Positions 19,420 through 28,292 of a stretch of DNA of 64,000 bases are shown here, piece by piece (position 1 is the first letter of the stretch; every line of letters begins with the position of its first letter). The notes below the pieces were generated by a model. That model was not told the origin of the DNA and did not search any database. It was given only the letters and a program-made list of their open reading frames with translations. Source of the stretch: Azoarcus olearius (GTDB lineage: Bacteria; Pseudomonadota; Gammaproteobacteria; Burkholderiales; Rhodocyclaceae). A program made the position numbers and the translations under genes. Location: the NCBI RefSeq assembly GCF_001682385.1, contig NZ_CP016210.1:930001-994000 (forward strand). Direction: 5' to 3'.

Positions 19420-22400
19420 GCCGGCGCCGCGGCTTCAATATCTCCGCGTGGGGGCTGGCCCATCCCGCGCTGGTGCTCTACTGCCTGATCGCACTGAGCC
19501 TGATCGGCATCCTGGCGTATTCGCGCCTGGGGCAATCGGAGGACCCGCCCTTCACCTTCAAGATCATGGTGGTGCGCACCGAATGGCCCGGCGCGAGCGC
19601 GCGCGAGGTCGAGCAGCAGGTGACCGACAAGATCGAGAAGAAACTGCAGGAGATCGCCCAGCTCGATTTCGTGCGCAGCTTTTCCAAGCCGGGCGAATCC
19701 ATGGTGCTCGTGCTTGCCAAGGATTCGACCGCGGCGCGCGAGGTTGAGGGGATCTGGTATCAGGTCCGCAAGAAAGTCGGCGACATCCGCGACTACCTTC
19801 CGGCCGGCGTGAAGGGGCCCTACTTCAACGACGAGTTCGGCGACACCTACGGCAACATCTTTGCGCTGGTGGGAGACGGCATCTCGCATGCCGAGCTGAA
19901 GCGCCACGCGGAGGCTGTCCGCGGCGAGCTGCTGCGCGTCCCGGATGTCGGCAAGGTGAGCTTCTTCGGCGAGCAGGCGCAGCGGGTGTACATCGAGCTG
20001 TCCAACACCAAGCTGGCCACCTTCGGATTGGGGCTGGCCGACATCGCCGCCGCCTTGTCGGCACAGAACGCGAAGGCCGGATCCGGCTTCTTCGAAACCG
20101 CCGACGAACGCATCTGGCTGCGCCCCTCAGGCCAGTTCGACGACCTGCAGGCGATTGCCGACACGCTGATCCGTGCCCAGGGACGCGTGTTCCGTCTCGG
20201 CGACGTGGCGGAGATCCGGCGCGGCTACGTCGATCCGCCCAGCGAGCGCATGCGCTTTAACGGCGCGGATGCGTTCGGTATCGGCGTGGCGATGCGCGCG
20301 GGCGGGGACATCGTCGCGCTGGGGCGCCACCTCGACGAGGCGGCGGCGCGGATCGAGGCCCAGTTGCCGGTGGGCATCCGCTTCGAGCGCGTTACCGACC
20401 AGCCGCGGGCGGTGCGCAATTCCGTGGGCGAGTTCGTCCAGGTGCTGACCGAGGCGGTCATCATCGTGATGGCGGTCAGCCTGCTGTCGCTCGGTTTTCG
20501 CACCGGCGTCGTGGTGCTGATCATCATCCCGGTGGTGCTGGCGATCACCTTCCTGTTCATGCATCTGTTCGGCATCGGCCTGCACAAGATCTCGCTCGGC
20601 GCGCTGATCATCGCGCTCGGCCTGCTGGTGGACGACGCGATCATCGCGGTGGAGATGATGGCAACCAAGATGGAACAGGGCTGGGAGCGGGCGAAGGCGG
20701 CCAGCTTTGCCTACACGAGCACGGCGATGCCGATGCTGTCGGGCACGCTGGTGACCGCTGCCGGCTTCCTGCCGATCGCAACCGCGGCGTCGTCCACCGG
20801 CGAGTACACGAGGTCCATCTTCCAGGTAACGGTGACTGCGCTGCTGGTGTCGTGGGTGGCGGCGGTGCTGTTCGTCCCTTACCTCGGCTATCACCTGTTG
20901 CCGGACTTCCGCGCCCGGAACGGCCGGCCGTCACGGCTCGCAGGCTGGATCGGACGCGTTTCGCCCGGGCTGGCAGCCCGTCTGCAGGCGCGCGCGTCGC
21001 ACGGCCACGCCCAGCACGACGAGTACGCCATCTACCACACCCCCTTCTACACCCGGCTGCGCACGCTGGTGGGCTGGTGCGTCGCGCACCGCTGGCTGGT
21101 CATCGCGCTGACGCTGGCGAGCTTCGTGCTGTCGCTCGTCGTCTTCGTGCGCTTCGTGCCGCAGCAGTTCTTCCCCGATTCGACCCGGCCGGAGCTGCTG
21201 GTCGACCTGCGACTGGCCGAAGGCGCCTCCCACGAGGCCACCGAGCGCGCGGTGCATCGGCTCGAAGGCTGGCTCCAGCAGCAGGAGGGGGTCGAGAACT
21301 TCGTGGCGTGGCTGGGGGCGGGCAGTCCGCGGTTCTATCTGCCGCTCGACCAGCAGCTTGCGCAGACCAACTTTGCCCAGCTTGTCGTGCTGACGAAGGG
21401 CATCGCAGAACGGGAGGCGGTGCGCAGCCGGCTCATCCGCCTGTTCGAGGATGAGGCCTGGCCCTTGCGGGCCACGATCAACCGGCTGGAGAACGGCCCG
21501 CCGGTGGGTTTCCCGGTGCAGTACCGGGTCAGCGGCCAGGATATCGACACATTGCGGACGATTGCCCATCGGGTGGCCGAGGCGATGCGGACCGACCGGA
21601 ACCTTTCCAATGTCCACCTCGACTGGGAGGAGCCGGCGAAATCGATCCGCCTGAAGGTGGACCAGGACAAGGCGCGCCTGCTCGGGGTGTCGAGCCGCGA
21701 TCTGGCCGGCCTGCTGGCCACCTCCTTGCAAGGCACAACGGTGAGCGAGTTCCGGGAGGGCACCGAGACGATACAGATGGTGCTGCGCGGCGCGGGCGCG
21801 GAGCGCGCGCACCTCGGGCTGCTGTCCGATCTCGCGGTGCCGGTGTCGGGCGGGCGCAGCGTTCCGCTCGCGCAGCTGGCGACGCTCGAATACGGTTTCG
21901 AGGAGGGCGTGATCTGGCGGCGCAACCGGATTCCCACCGTGACGGTCCGCGCCAGTCTGTACGGCGGTACACAGCCCGCGGTCGTCGTGCAGCAGCTGGG
22001 CCCGCAGATCGAGGCGATCCGCGCCGCGTTGCCACTCGGGTATCGGGTAGAGGTCGGCGGCGCGGTGGAGGAAAGCAGCAAGGGCGGTGGCTCGGTGGCC
22101 GCCGGCGTCCCGCTGTTCATCGGGGTGGTGCTTACCGTGCTGATGCTGCAGTTGCAGAGCTTCTCCCGCACGCTGCTGGTGGTGCTGACGGCGCCGCTCG
22201 GCATGATCGGGGTGACGGTGTTCCTGCTCGCGTTCAACAAACCCTTCGGCTTCGTCGCCATGCTGGGGACGATCGCGCTGTCGGGGATGATCATGCGCAA
22301 CTCGGTGATCCTCGTCGACCAGATCCGTCAGGACGTCGACGCCGGCCGCACGGCATGGGACGCCGTCGTTGAGGCGACGGTGCGGCGTTTCCGTCCCATC

Positions 22401-22634
22401 GTGCTGACGGCCGCGGCGGCGATCCTGGCGATGATACCGCTGTCGCGCTCGGCCTTCTTCGGGCCGATGGCCGTCGCCATCATGGGCGGACTGACTGTTG
22501 CCACGGTGCTGACGATGCTCTTTCTGCCGGCCCTTTATGCAGCCTGGTATCGCATCCGCCGCGCTCCCGCGCCGCTGCCGCCGGCGCCACCCTCGGGGGC
22601 GAACATGGAGGCCGTTCAAGGCGCTAGAATGTGA
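19416..22634 (+). CDS. RND efflux transporter (HAE-1/AcrB superfamily)
   Basis: A 1072-residue proton-driven inner-membrane pump, normal in length. It has the first helix (about 16-35), two large periplasmic loops, and helix groups at about 345-510 and 870-1045. The proton-relay Asp pair lies in GLLVDDAIIAVE in TM4 (about residues 405-416). C-terminal GMIMRNSVILVDQIR and FFGPMAVAIMGGL are also family motifs. The sequence is closer to the VexF/TriC-like branch than to AcrB itself, which is inference from pattern only. Substrate range is unknown. Confidence 0.95.
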   Translation: MSRRRGFNISAWGLAHPALVLYCLIALSLIGILAYSRLGQSEDPPFTFKIMVVRTEWPGASAREVEQQVTDKIEKKLQEIAQLDFVRSFSKPGESMVLVLAKDSTAAREVEGIWYQVRKKVGDIRDYLPAGVKGPYFNDEFGDTYGNIFALVGDGISHAELKRHAEAVRGELLRVPDVGKVSFFGEQAQRVYIELSNTKLATFGLGLADIAAALSAQNAKAGSGFFETADERIWLRPSGQFDDLQAIADTLIRAQGRVFRLGDVAEIRRGYVDPPSERMRFNGADAFGIGVAMRAGGDIVALGRHLDEAAARIEAQLPVGIRFERVTDQPRAVRNSVGEFVQVLTEAVIIVMAVSLLSLGFRTGVVVLIIIPVVLAITFLFMHLFGIGLHKISLGALIIALGLLVDDAIIAVEMMATKMEQGWERAKAASFAYTSTAMPMLSGTLVTAAGFLPIATAASSTGEYTRSIFQVTVTALLVSWVAAVLFVPYLGYHLLPDFRARNGRPSRLAGWIGRVSPGLAARLQARASHGHAQHDEYAIYHTPFYTRLRTLVGWCVAHRWLVIALTLASFVLSLVVFVRFVPQQFFPDSTRPELLVDLRLAEGASHEATERAVHRLEGWLQQQEGVENFVAWLGAGSPRFYLPLDQQLAQTNFAQLVVLTKGIAEREAVRSRLIRLFEDEAWPLRATINRLENGPPVGFPVQYRVSGQDIDTLRTIAHRVAEAMRTDRNLSNVHLDWEEPAKSIRLKVDQDKARLLGVSSRDLAGLLATSLQGTTVSEFREGTETIQMVLRGAGAERAHLGLLSDLAVPVSGGRSVPLAQLATLEYGFEEGVIWRRNRIPTVTVRASLYGGTQPAVVVQQLGPQIEAIRAALPLGYRVEVGGAVEESSKGGGSVAAGVPLFIGVVLTVLMLQLQSFSRTLLVVLTAPLGMIGVTVFLLAFNKPFGFVAMLGTIALSGMIMRNSVILVDQIRQDVDAGRTAWDAVVEATVRRFRPIVLTAAAAILAMIPLSRSAFFGPMAVAIMGGLTVATVLTMLFLPALYAAWYRIRRAPAPLPPAPPSGANMEAVQGARM

Positions 22635-22659
22635 AGGTTTTTCATTCGATTACGCTAGT

Positions 22660-22692
22660 ATTAGATTATTCTAATTTAGCGCATGCTAATAT
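22660..22692 (+). promoter_or_regulatory. Extended -10 promoter with overlapping AT-rich dyad before the pcm operon
   Basis: The dyad ATTAGATTATTCTAAT (22660-22675; 6-nt arms) lies where the -35 element would be relative to the extended -10 TGC-TAATAT (hexamer 22687-22692). The whole gap 22635-22709 is strikingly AT-rich against its surroundings. A regulator binding here would block or replace -35 recognition. Confidence 0.5.
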
Positions 22693-22709
22693 TTAGGTGG
22701 GAGTCCTAG

Positions 22710-23363
22710 ATGAACTTCGAGAAAGCGCGCTTCAACATGGTTGAGCAACAGATCCGCCCCTGGGATGTGCTGGATCCGGCAGTGCTCGACCTCCTGATGA
22801 CGGTCAAGCGCGAGGAATACGTGCCGGCCGCCGCCCGCGCGCTCGCGTTCGCCGACGTGGAAATTCCGCTCGGCCAGGGCCAGGTCATGCTGAAGCCGGT
22901 CATCGAAGGCAAGATCCTGCAGTCGCTGCAACTGCACCGCTCCGACTCCGTGCTCGAAGTGGGCGCCGGCAGCGGTTACTTCGCCGCGTTGCTTGCCGCC
23001 CGCGTCGAATGGGTGCGCACGGTCGACATCGAGCCCGAACTGGTCCGGTTTGCCCACGCCAACCTGGCGCGCAACGGGGTCGAGAACGTCATCGTCGAAG
23101 AGGGCGATGCCGCCCAGGGCTGGGCGAGCCGCGCGCCCTACGACGTGATCGTGGTGTCGGGCGGGCTGCCGGTCGTGCCCCAGGCACTGCTTGAACAACT
23201 GAAGGTGGGTGGCCGCCTGTTCGCCTTCGTGGGCGAAGCGCCGGTGATGAAGGCGCGCCTGATCACCTGCGAGGCCGAGGGCCGCTTCCTGACCGAAGAC
23301 ATTTTCGAAACCCTGGTGCCGATGCTGAAGAACGCACCGCGCCAGGACAGCTTCCGCTTCTGA
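22710..23363 (+). CDS. Protein-L-isoaspartate O-methyltransferase family protein
   Basis: A 217-residue SAM-dependent methyltransferase of the PCM family. It begins MNFEKARFNMVEQQIRPWDV, has SAM motif I as VLEVGAGSGYFAALLA (about residues 81-96), and ends with the strand-rich region GGRLFAFVGEAP. True PCM repairs isoaspartyl residues; this betaproteobacterial subgroup is usually found next to rhodanese and TolC genes, as here, and its actual substrate is uncertain. GGGAG lies before the ATG. Likely first gene of an operon with the next two. Confidence 0.88.
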   Translation: MNFEKARFNMVEQQIRPWDVLDPAVLDLLMTVKREEYVPAAARALAFADVEIPLGQGQVMLKPVIEGKILQSLQLHRSDSVLEVGAGSGYFAALLAARVEWVRTVDIEPELVRFAHANLARNGVENVIVEEGDAAQGWASRAPYDVIVVSGGLPVVPQALLEQLKVGGRLFAFVGEAPVMKARLITCEAEGRFLTEDIFETLVPMLKNAPRQDSFRF

Positions 23364-23371
23364 GGTTTTCC

Positions 23372-23695
23372 ATGCACGAGATCACCCCCGTCCAGCTCGC
23401 CGAGTGGCTTGCCGATCCCGCCAAGATCAAACCCCTGCTGCTGGACGTGCGCGAGCCCTGGGAATACGAGTTGTGCCACATCGACGGTTCGGTGCCGATG
23501 CCCATGGGCACCGTGGCCGGGCGCATCGGCGAACTCGACCCCGAGCAGGTCATGGTGGTGGTCTGCCACCATGGCGGGCGCAGCGCCCAGGTGGGGATGT
23601 TCCTCAAGCGCCAGGGGTTCAAGCGGGTGATCAATCTTGCCGGCGGCGTGGCCGAGTGGGCGGCGAAGGTCGATCCTTCGATGCCTCATTACTGA
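23372..23695 (+). CDS. Rhodanese-like sulfurtransferase
   Basis: A single-domain 107-residue rhodanese. The active-site loop CHHGGRS carries the catalytic Cys65 that would hold persulfide sulfur. The N-terminal LLLDVREPWEYELCHIDGS block is the usual CDC25/rhodanese motif A. It lies 8 nt after the methyltransferase gene and 18 nt before the tolC-type gene. The physiological sulfur donor and acceptor are not indicated. Confidence 0.93.
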   Translation: MHEITPVQLAEWLADPAKIKPLLLDVREPWEYELCHIDGSVPMPMGTVAGRIGELDPEQVMVVVCHHGGRSAQVGMFLKRQGFKRVINLAGGVAEWAAKVDPSMPHY

Positions 23696-23713
23696 GCTGC
23701 GCGGGAGGCCGGG

Positions 23714-25030
23714 ATGAAGCGATCGCTTGCTGCGAAGCTGTTCGCGGCGGGGCTGGCTGCGGCCTTCGGCGCACCAGCGGCCGCGGCGGACCTGCTGCAG
23801 ACCTACCGCGACGCGCTTGCCAACGACGCGCGCTACGCCGCCGCCCGGGCGGAGCGCGACGCCGGCATGGAGCGGGTGGTGCAGGCGCGCGCCGGGTTGC
23901 TGCCCAACCTCACGGCCTCGGCGTCCACCGCCTATAACGACGGCGAGGCGCGCACCTCCGCGGTGTCCGTGGATCGGCGCTACAACAGCAACGGCTACGC
24001 GGTGCAGCTGACCCAGCCGCTGTTCCGCTGGCAGAACTGGGTGCAGTACAAGCAGGGCGAACTGCAGACGGCGCTGGCCGAAACCCAGTTCGGCCAGGCG
24101 CGGCAGGATCTGATCCTGCGCGTTGCGGAAGCCTACTTCAACGTACTCAATGCGCAGGACGCGCTCGATGCCGTCGTGCAACTGCGCACCGCCGCCGCCG
24201 AGCAACTCGAACTCGCGCGTCGCAGCTTCGAGGTCGGAACGGTCACCATTACCGACGTGCATGAGGCGCAGTCGCGCTACGACCTCGCCTCCGCGCAGGA
24301 GATCGCCGCGCGCAACGATCTCGATGTCCAGCGTCAGACGCTGGCGCAGATCATCGGCCGCGAACCGGATCCGCTGGCGCCGCTGCGCGCCGGCGTCGAA
24401 CTGCAGCGCCCGCAACCAGACAGCATCGCAGACTGGGTGGGAGCGGCGGAGCAGGGCAGCTTCGGCGTCCAGGGGCAGCAGCTCAACCGCGAGATCGCTG
24501 CGCGCGAAGTCGAGCGCGCGCGCGCCGGCCATCTGCCGACGCTGGATCTGGTCGCCTCGCGCGGGCTGAATCAGCGCCCGTCGATCACCACCGAACGCAG
24601 CGAAGCCAGCTCCATCGGGCTGCAACTCAATGTGCCCTTGTACCAAGGCGGCGCGGTGTCCTCGCGCGAGCGCGAAACCGCCGCGCTCAAGCTCAAGGCC
24701 GACGCGGATCTGGAGGACGCGCGCCGCGGCGCCGCACTGGTCGCCCGCCAGTCCTATCTCGGCGTCACCAGTGGTCTAGCCCAGATTCGTGCGCTCGAGG
24801 CGGCGCGGATATCCTCGGCCTCGGCGCTCGAAGCGAACCGCCTGGGTTACGAGGTGGGGGTGCGGATCAATATCGACGTGCTCAACGCCCAGACCCAACT
24901 GGCCGACACCCAGCAGCGTCTCGCGCGTGCACGCTATGACACGCTGCTGGCGCAACTGCGGCTGAAGGCGGCGGCCGGGACGCTGGGCGACGAGGACGTC
25001 CAGGCGATCAACGCGCTGCTCGCGCCTTAA
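23714..25030 (+). CDS. TolC-family outer-membrane channel
   Basis: A 438-residue TolC-type outer-membrane factor with a cleavable signal peptide (1-25, ending AAA-AD). Two tandem repeat halves follow, each with long coiled helices (about 50-215 and 250-430), including the landmarks LFRWQNWVQYKQ and VGVRINIDVLNAQTQL of the TolC type I secretion class. It could serve both the RND pump 1.1 kb upstream and other exporters. Its stop overlaps the convergent waaA stop. Confidence 0.93.
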   Translation: MKRSLAAKLFAAGLAAAFGAPAAAADLLQTYRDALANDARYAAARAERDAGMERVVQARAGLLPNLTASASTAYNDGEARTSAVSVDRRYNSNGYAVQLTQPLFRWQNWVQYKQGELQTALAETQFGQARQDLILRVAEAYFNVLNAQDALDAVVQLRTAAAEQLELARRSFEVGTVTITDVHEAQSRYDLASAQEIAARNDLDVQRQTLAQIIGREPDPLAPLRAGVELQRPQPDSIADWVGAAEQGSFGVQGQQLNREIAAREVERARAGHLPTLDLVASRGLNQRPSITTERSEASSIGLQLNVPLYQGGAVSSRERETAALKLKADADLEDARRGAALVARQSYLGVTSGLAQIRALEAARISSASALEANRLGYEVGVRINIDVLNAQTQLADTQQRLARARYDTLLAQLRLKAAAGTLGDEDVQAINALLAP

Positions 25031-26343
25031 GGGCGCGCAGCGTCCGCTTGCTGCAGCAGGTCGAGCGTGCGTGCGGTGGCGCCGCGGTGCGCCGCCGCGA
25101 AGCCGCGTCCGGCGTCCGCCAGGGCTGCGCGTCGCGGTCGGTCGGCCAGCAGTTCCAGCGCCCGTGCCATGCCGGCCGCCGCGTCAGGCTCGCGCAGCGC
25201 GGCGCCGGCGGTCACCGCAGCATCCGCAACCCATTCGAAGTTGAACGTGTGCGGCCCGAGCACCACGGGCGTACCGACCGCGCAGGCTTCGATCGGATTC
25301 TGCCCGCCGAAGGGTAGCCAGCTGCCGCCGATCAAGGCGACATCCGCAGCGGCGTAATACGCGAACATCTCACCCATCGAATCGCCCAGCCAGACCCGCG
25401 TGGTGCGCGCCACTACCTGCCCGTCGGAGCGCCGCTGCAGCGCGAGGCCGCGTTCGGAAGCCAGCGCGGCGACCTCGTCGAAGCGCTGCGGATGACGCGG
25501 CACGAGCAACAGCAATGCTTCCGGCGACGCCATGCGCGCAAACGCGTCGAGCAGCGCCGCTTCTTCCCCTTCGCGGGTGCTGGCCGCCATCACCACCGGG
25601 CGCTCGCCGCAGCGCGCCCGGAACGCCGCGCCGAGCGCGAGCGCTGCGGCCGGGGCCTCGATGTCGAACTTGATGTTGCCGGTGACCGACACGCCGGTCG
25701 CCCCCAGCGCCTGCAGTCGTTCCGCGTCGGCGGCGGTCTGCGCCCCGGTGGCGGCCAGCGCACCGAGCGTCATCCGCGACAGCAGCGGGAAACGGGCGTA
25801 GCGGCCGGCGGAGCGGGCCGAGAGCCGCGCGTTCGCCAGCACGACCGGAACGCCGGACCGGGCGGCGGTGGCGAGCAGGTTGGGCCACAGCTCGGTTTCC
25901 ATGATGACCCCGAAGCGGGGGCGGAAGTGGCACAGGAAGCGCGCCGCCAGCCACGCGAGGTCGTAGGGCAGGTAGACCGACCGCACCCGCGGCTCCGCGT
26001 CGAACAGTTGCTGCGCGGTGGCCCGTCCGGTGGGTGTCATGTGCGTGAGCAGCACGTCGTGCTGCGGCCAGCGCGCAAGGAGGGCGCGCACCAGGGGCTC
26101 GGCGGCGCGGGTTTCACCCACCGACACCGCGTGCACCCAGATCAGCGGCGCCGCCGGCGGCGCGGCGTAGCGGCCGAACCGTTCGCCGAGATGATGCAGA
26201 TAGGCCGGCTGCTTGCGGGCGCGCCACGCGAGACGCGCGACGACGAGGGGCAGGGCAAGGGCCCACAGCAAGGAATAGGCGAGGGACGCGAGGCGTGCCT
26301 GGAGGGCGCGCGGCGAGCGCTGGGGAGAGGGGCGGGTAGGCAT
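25027..26343 (-). CDS. waaA: 3-deoxy-D-manno-octulosonic acid transferase (Kdo transferase)
   Basis: Adds Kdo to lipid IVA at the cytoplasmic face of the inner membrane. The 438 residues include one N-terminal membrane anchor (about 16-42), the GT30 donor motif VHAVSVGETRAAEPLV (about 72-87), METELWPNL (about 150), and the C-terminal nucleotide-binding loop GGSWLPFGGQNPIEAC. The N-terminal Pro/Arg tail is slightly longer than usual. It is convergent with the TolC gene, sharing stop-codon bases. Confidence 0.95.
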   Translation of the reverse strand: MPTRPSPQRSPRALQARLASLAYSLLWALALPLVVARLAWRARKQPAYLHHLGERFGRYAAPPAAPLIWVHAVSVGETRAAEPLVRALLARWPQHDVLLTHMTPTGRATAQQLFDAEPRVRSVYLPYDLAWLAARFLCHFRPRFGVIMETELWPNLLATAARSGVPVVLANARLSARSAGRYARFPLLSRMTLGALAATGAQTAADAERLQALGATGVSVTGNIKFDIEAPAAALALGAAFRARCGERPVVMAASTREGEEAALLDAFARMASPEALLLLVPRHPQRFDEVAALASERGLALQRRSDGQVVARTTRVWLGDSMGEMFAYYAAADVALIGGSWLPFGGQNPIEACAVGTPVVLGPHTFNFEWVADAAVTAGAALREPDAAAGMARALELLADRPRRAALADAGRGFAAAHRGATARTLDLLQQADAARP

Positions 26344-26367
26344 TCACAACCGGACACGATTCGGCTC

Positions 26368-26383
26368 GCGGAGTATAGCCCGC
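26368..26383 (-). promoter_or_regulatory. Probable -10 of waaA within a GC inverted repeat
   Basis: On the minus strand TATACT (26377-26372) lies 29 nt before the waaA start codon. It is bracketed by GCGG and CCGC arms. No good -35 is visible. Confidence 0.4.
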
Positions 26384-26401
26384 AGTCGTGCTTCTTCATG
26401 G

Positions 26402-26427
26402 TTGACAGTCGTTTGCCATGCGATAAT
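26402..26427 (+). promoter_or_regulatory. Probable promoter of the epimerase gene
   Basis: TTGACA is at 26402-26407 and GATAAT at 26422-26427, preceded by TGC (an extended -10). The 14-nt spacer is short, so the extended -10 may carry recognition. It lies 30 nt before the epimerase ATG. Confidence 0.4.
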
Positions 26428-26456
26428 CGGCGCGACCCATTCTTGCGGCTTATCCC

Positions 26457-27464
26457 ATGAAGATACTCGTCACCGGCGCCGCCGGCTTCATCGGCATGCA
26501 CACCTCCGAACGTCTGCTCGCCCGCGGGGACGAAGTCGTCGGACTGGACAACCTCAACGACTACTACGATCCGCGCCTGAAGGAAGACCGTCTGGCGCGG
26601 CTGACGCCCAACGACGGTTTCCGTTTCGTCAGGATGGACGTTGCCGACCGTGCCGGCATGGAGGCGCTGTTCGCGGCCGAGAAGTTCGACCGCGTCATCC
26701 ATCTCGCCGCGCAGGCAGGGGTGCGCTATTCGCTGCAGAACCCGCACGCCTACATCGACAGCAACCTGGTGGGCTTCACCAACATCCTCGAAGGCTGCCG
26801 CCACAGCAAGGTCCAGCACCTGGTGTATGCCAGCAGCTCCAGCGTCTATGGCGGCAACACGCGCATGCCGTTCTCCGAGCACGACAGCGTGGATCACCCG
26901 GTCAGCCTGTACGCCGCCACCAAGAAGGCGAACGAGCTGATGGCCCACACCTACAGCCATCTGTATGGCCTGCCGACCACCGGGCTGCGCTTCTTCACGG
27001 TGTACGGCCCCTGGGGCCGGCCCGACATGGCGCTGTTCCTGTTCACCAAGGCCATCCTCGAAGGGCGCGCGATCGACGTGTTCAACCACGGCCGCATGAA
27101 GCGCGACTTCACCTACATCGACGACATCGTCGAAGGTGTGCTGCGCACGCTGGACCGCGTCGCCGAGCCCGATCCGGCCTTCGATTCCGATCATCCGGAC
27201 CCCGGCCGTGGCAAGGCGCCCTATCGTGTGTTCAACATCGGCAACAACAACCCGGTCGAGCTGATGGCCTTCATCGAGGCTATCGAGGGTGCGCTCGGGC
27301 GGACCGCCGAGAAGAACTTCCTGCCGCTGCAGGATGGTGACGTGCCGGCCACCTACGCCAATACCGACGAGCTCAACGCGTGGACCGGGTTTGCGCCGGC
27401 AACCAGTGTCAGCGACGGCGTCGGCCGCTTCGTGGCCTGGTACCGCGCTTACTACGGCCTCTAA
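26457..27464 (+). CDS. NAD-dependent epimerase, UDP-glucuronate 4-epimerase type
   Basis: A 335-residue short-chain dehydrogenase-fold enzyme that probably interconverts UDP-glucuronate and UDP-galacturonate for surface polysaccharide. It has the NAD motif [10 protein letters not shown] (residues 7-16), the [10 protein letters not shown] strand, the catalytic YAATK (about 150) and the [13 protein letters not shown] segment typical of the Cap5I/LspL group. A few sister enzymes act on other UDP-sugars, so the substrate is inferred. It is followed 21 nt later by apaH. Confidence 0.88.
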   Translation: MKILVTGAAGFIGMHTSERLLARGDEVVGLDNLNDYYDPRLKEDRLARLTPNDGFRFVRMDVADRAGMEALFAAEKFDRVIHLAAQAGVRYSLQNPHAYIDSNLVGFTNILEGCRHSKVQHLVYASSSSVYGGNTRMPFSEHDSVDHPVSLYAATKKANELMAHTYSHLYGLPTTGLRFFTVYGPWGRPDMALFLFTKAILEGRAIDVFNHGRMKRDFTYIDDIVEGVLRTLDRVAEPDPAFDSDHPDPGRGKAPYRVFNIGNNNPVELMAFIEAIEGALGRTAEKNFLPLQDGDVPATYANTDELNAWTGFAPATSVSDGVGRFVAWYRAYYGL

Positions 27465-27485
27465 GTCCGCGCTGAACGCCCGGCG

Positions 27486-28283
27486 ATGGCGACCTACGCG
27501 ATCGGCGACATCCAGGGCTGTTACGAGCCGCTGCAGCGGCTGCTCGATCTGATCCGCTTCGACCCCGCGCACGATCGCCTTTGGGTGGTGGGCGATCTGG
27601 TCAACCGCGGCCCGGAGTCCCTGATGGTGCTGCGCTACCTGCATGAACTGGGCAGCGCAGCCACCGTGGTGCTCGGCAACCACGACCTCTATCTGCTGAT
27701 GGTGGCCGCCGGGGTCGAGCGGCGCGACAAGGACGACACGCTGTACCAGGTGCTGGAAGCGCCGGACCGCGACGTGCTGCTCGATTGGCTCGCGCGCCAG
27801 CCGCTGCTGCACGTGGAGGGCGACCACGCGATGGTGCATGCCGGCCTGCTGCCGGTATGGACCATCACACGCGCGCAGGAACTCGCAGCCGAGGTTTCGG
27901 CTGCGCTCACCGGTCCCGACGCGCGCCATTTTCTGCTCCACCTGGCCGGAAACCGGCCCGACCGCTGGGCCGACAATCTGAAAGGCTGGGATCGCTTGCG
28001 GGTGATCATCAATGCGATGACGCGGATGCGCTTCTGCACGCCCCACGGCCACCTCGCACTGCGCGCCAAGGGCCCACCCGACGAGGCCCCTGCCGGCACG
28101 CTGCCCTGGTTTCGCGCCCCCGACCGCTTCCACCGCACCCACACCATCGTCTGCGGGCACTGGTCGGCGCTGGGCTATTACCGGGGCGACGGCATCATCG
28201 CGCTGGATTCCGGTTGCGTCTGGGGCGGCAAGCTGACCGCCTTCCGGCTGGAAGACGGCGAGGTGTTCCAGGTGCAGGGCTGA
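27486..28283 (+). CDS. apaH: Symmetrical bis(5'-nucleosyl)-tetraphosphatase
   Basis: Hydrolyses Ap4A to two ADP and also acts on RNA caps in some bacteria. The 265-residue calcineurin-like phosphatase has the metal-binding blocks GDIQGCY (residues 7-13), VVGDLVNRGPES (about 38) and LGNHDLYL (about 64), plus C-terminal CGHWSALG and ALDSGCVWGGKLTAF. It is probably co-transcribed with the epimerase gene and convergent with the acyltransferase gene 9 nt away. Confidence 0.96.
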   Translation: MATYAIGDIQGCYEPLQRLLDLIRFDPAHDRLWVVGDLVNRGPESLMVLRYLHELGSAATVVLGNHDLYLLMVAAGVERRDKDDTLYQVLEAPDRDVLLDWLARQPLLHVEGDHAMVHAGLLPVWTITRAQELAAEVSAALTGPDARHFLLHLAGNRPDRWADNLKGWDRLRVIINAMTRMRFCTPHGHLALRAKGPPDEAPAGTLPWFRAPDRFHRTHTIVCGHWSALGYYRGDGIIALDSGCVWGGKLTAFRLEDGEVFQVQG

Positions 28284-28292
28284 GCCGCGCCG

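Noticed and set aside
26142-28160. Long minus-strand open frame opposite the epimerase and apaH
   Set aside because: It covers two well-supported genes and has low-complexity His/Val/Ala content.
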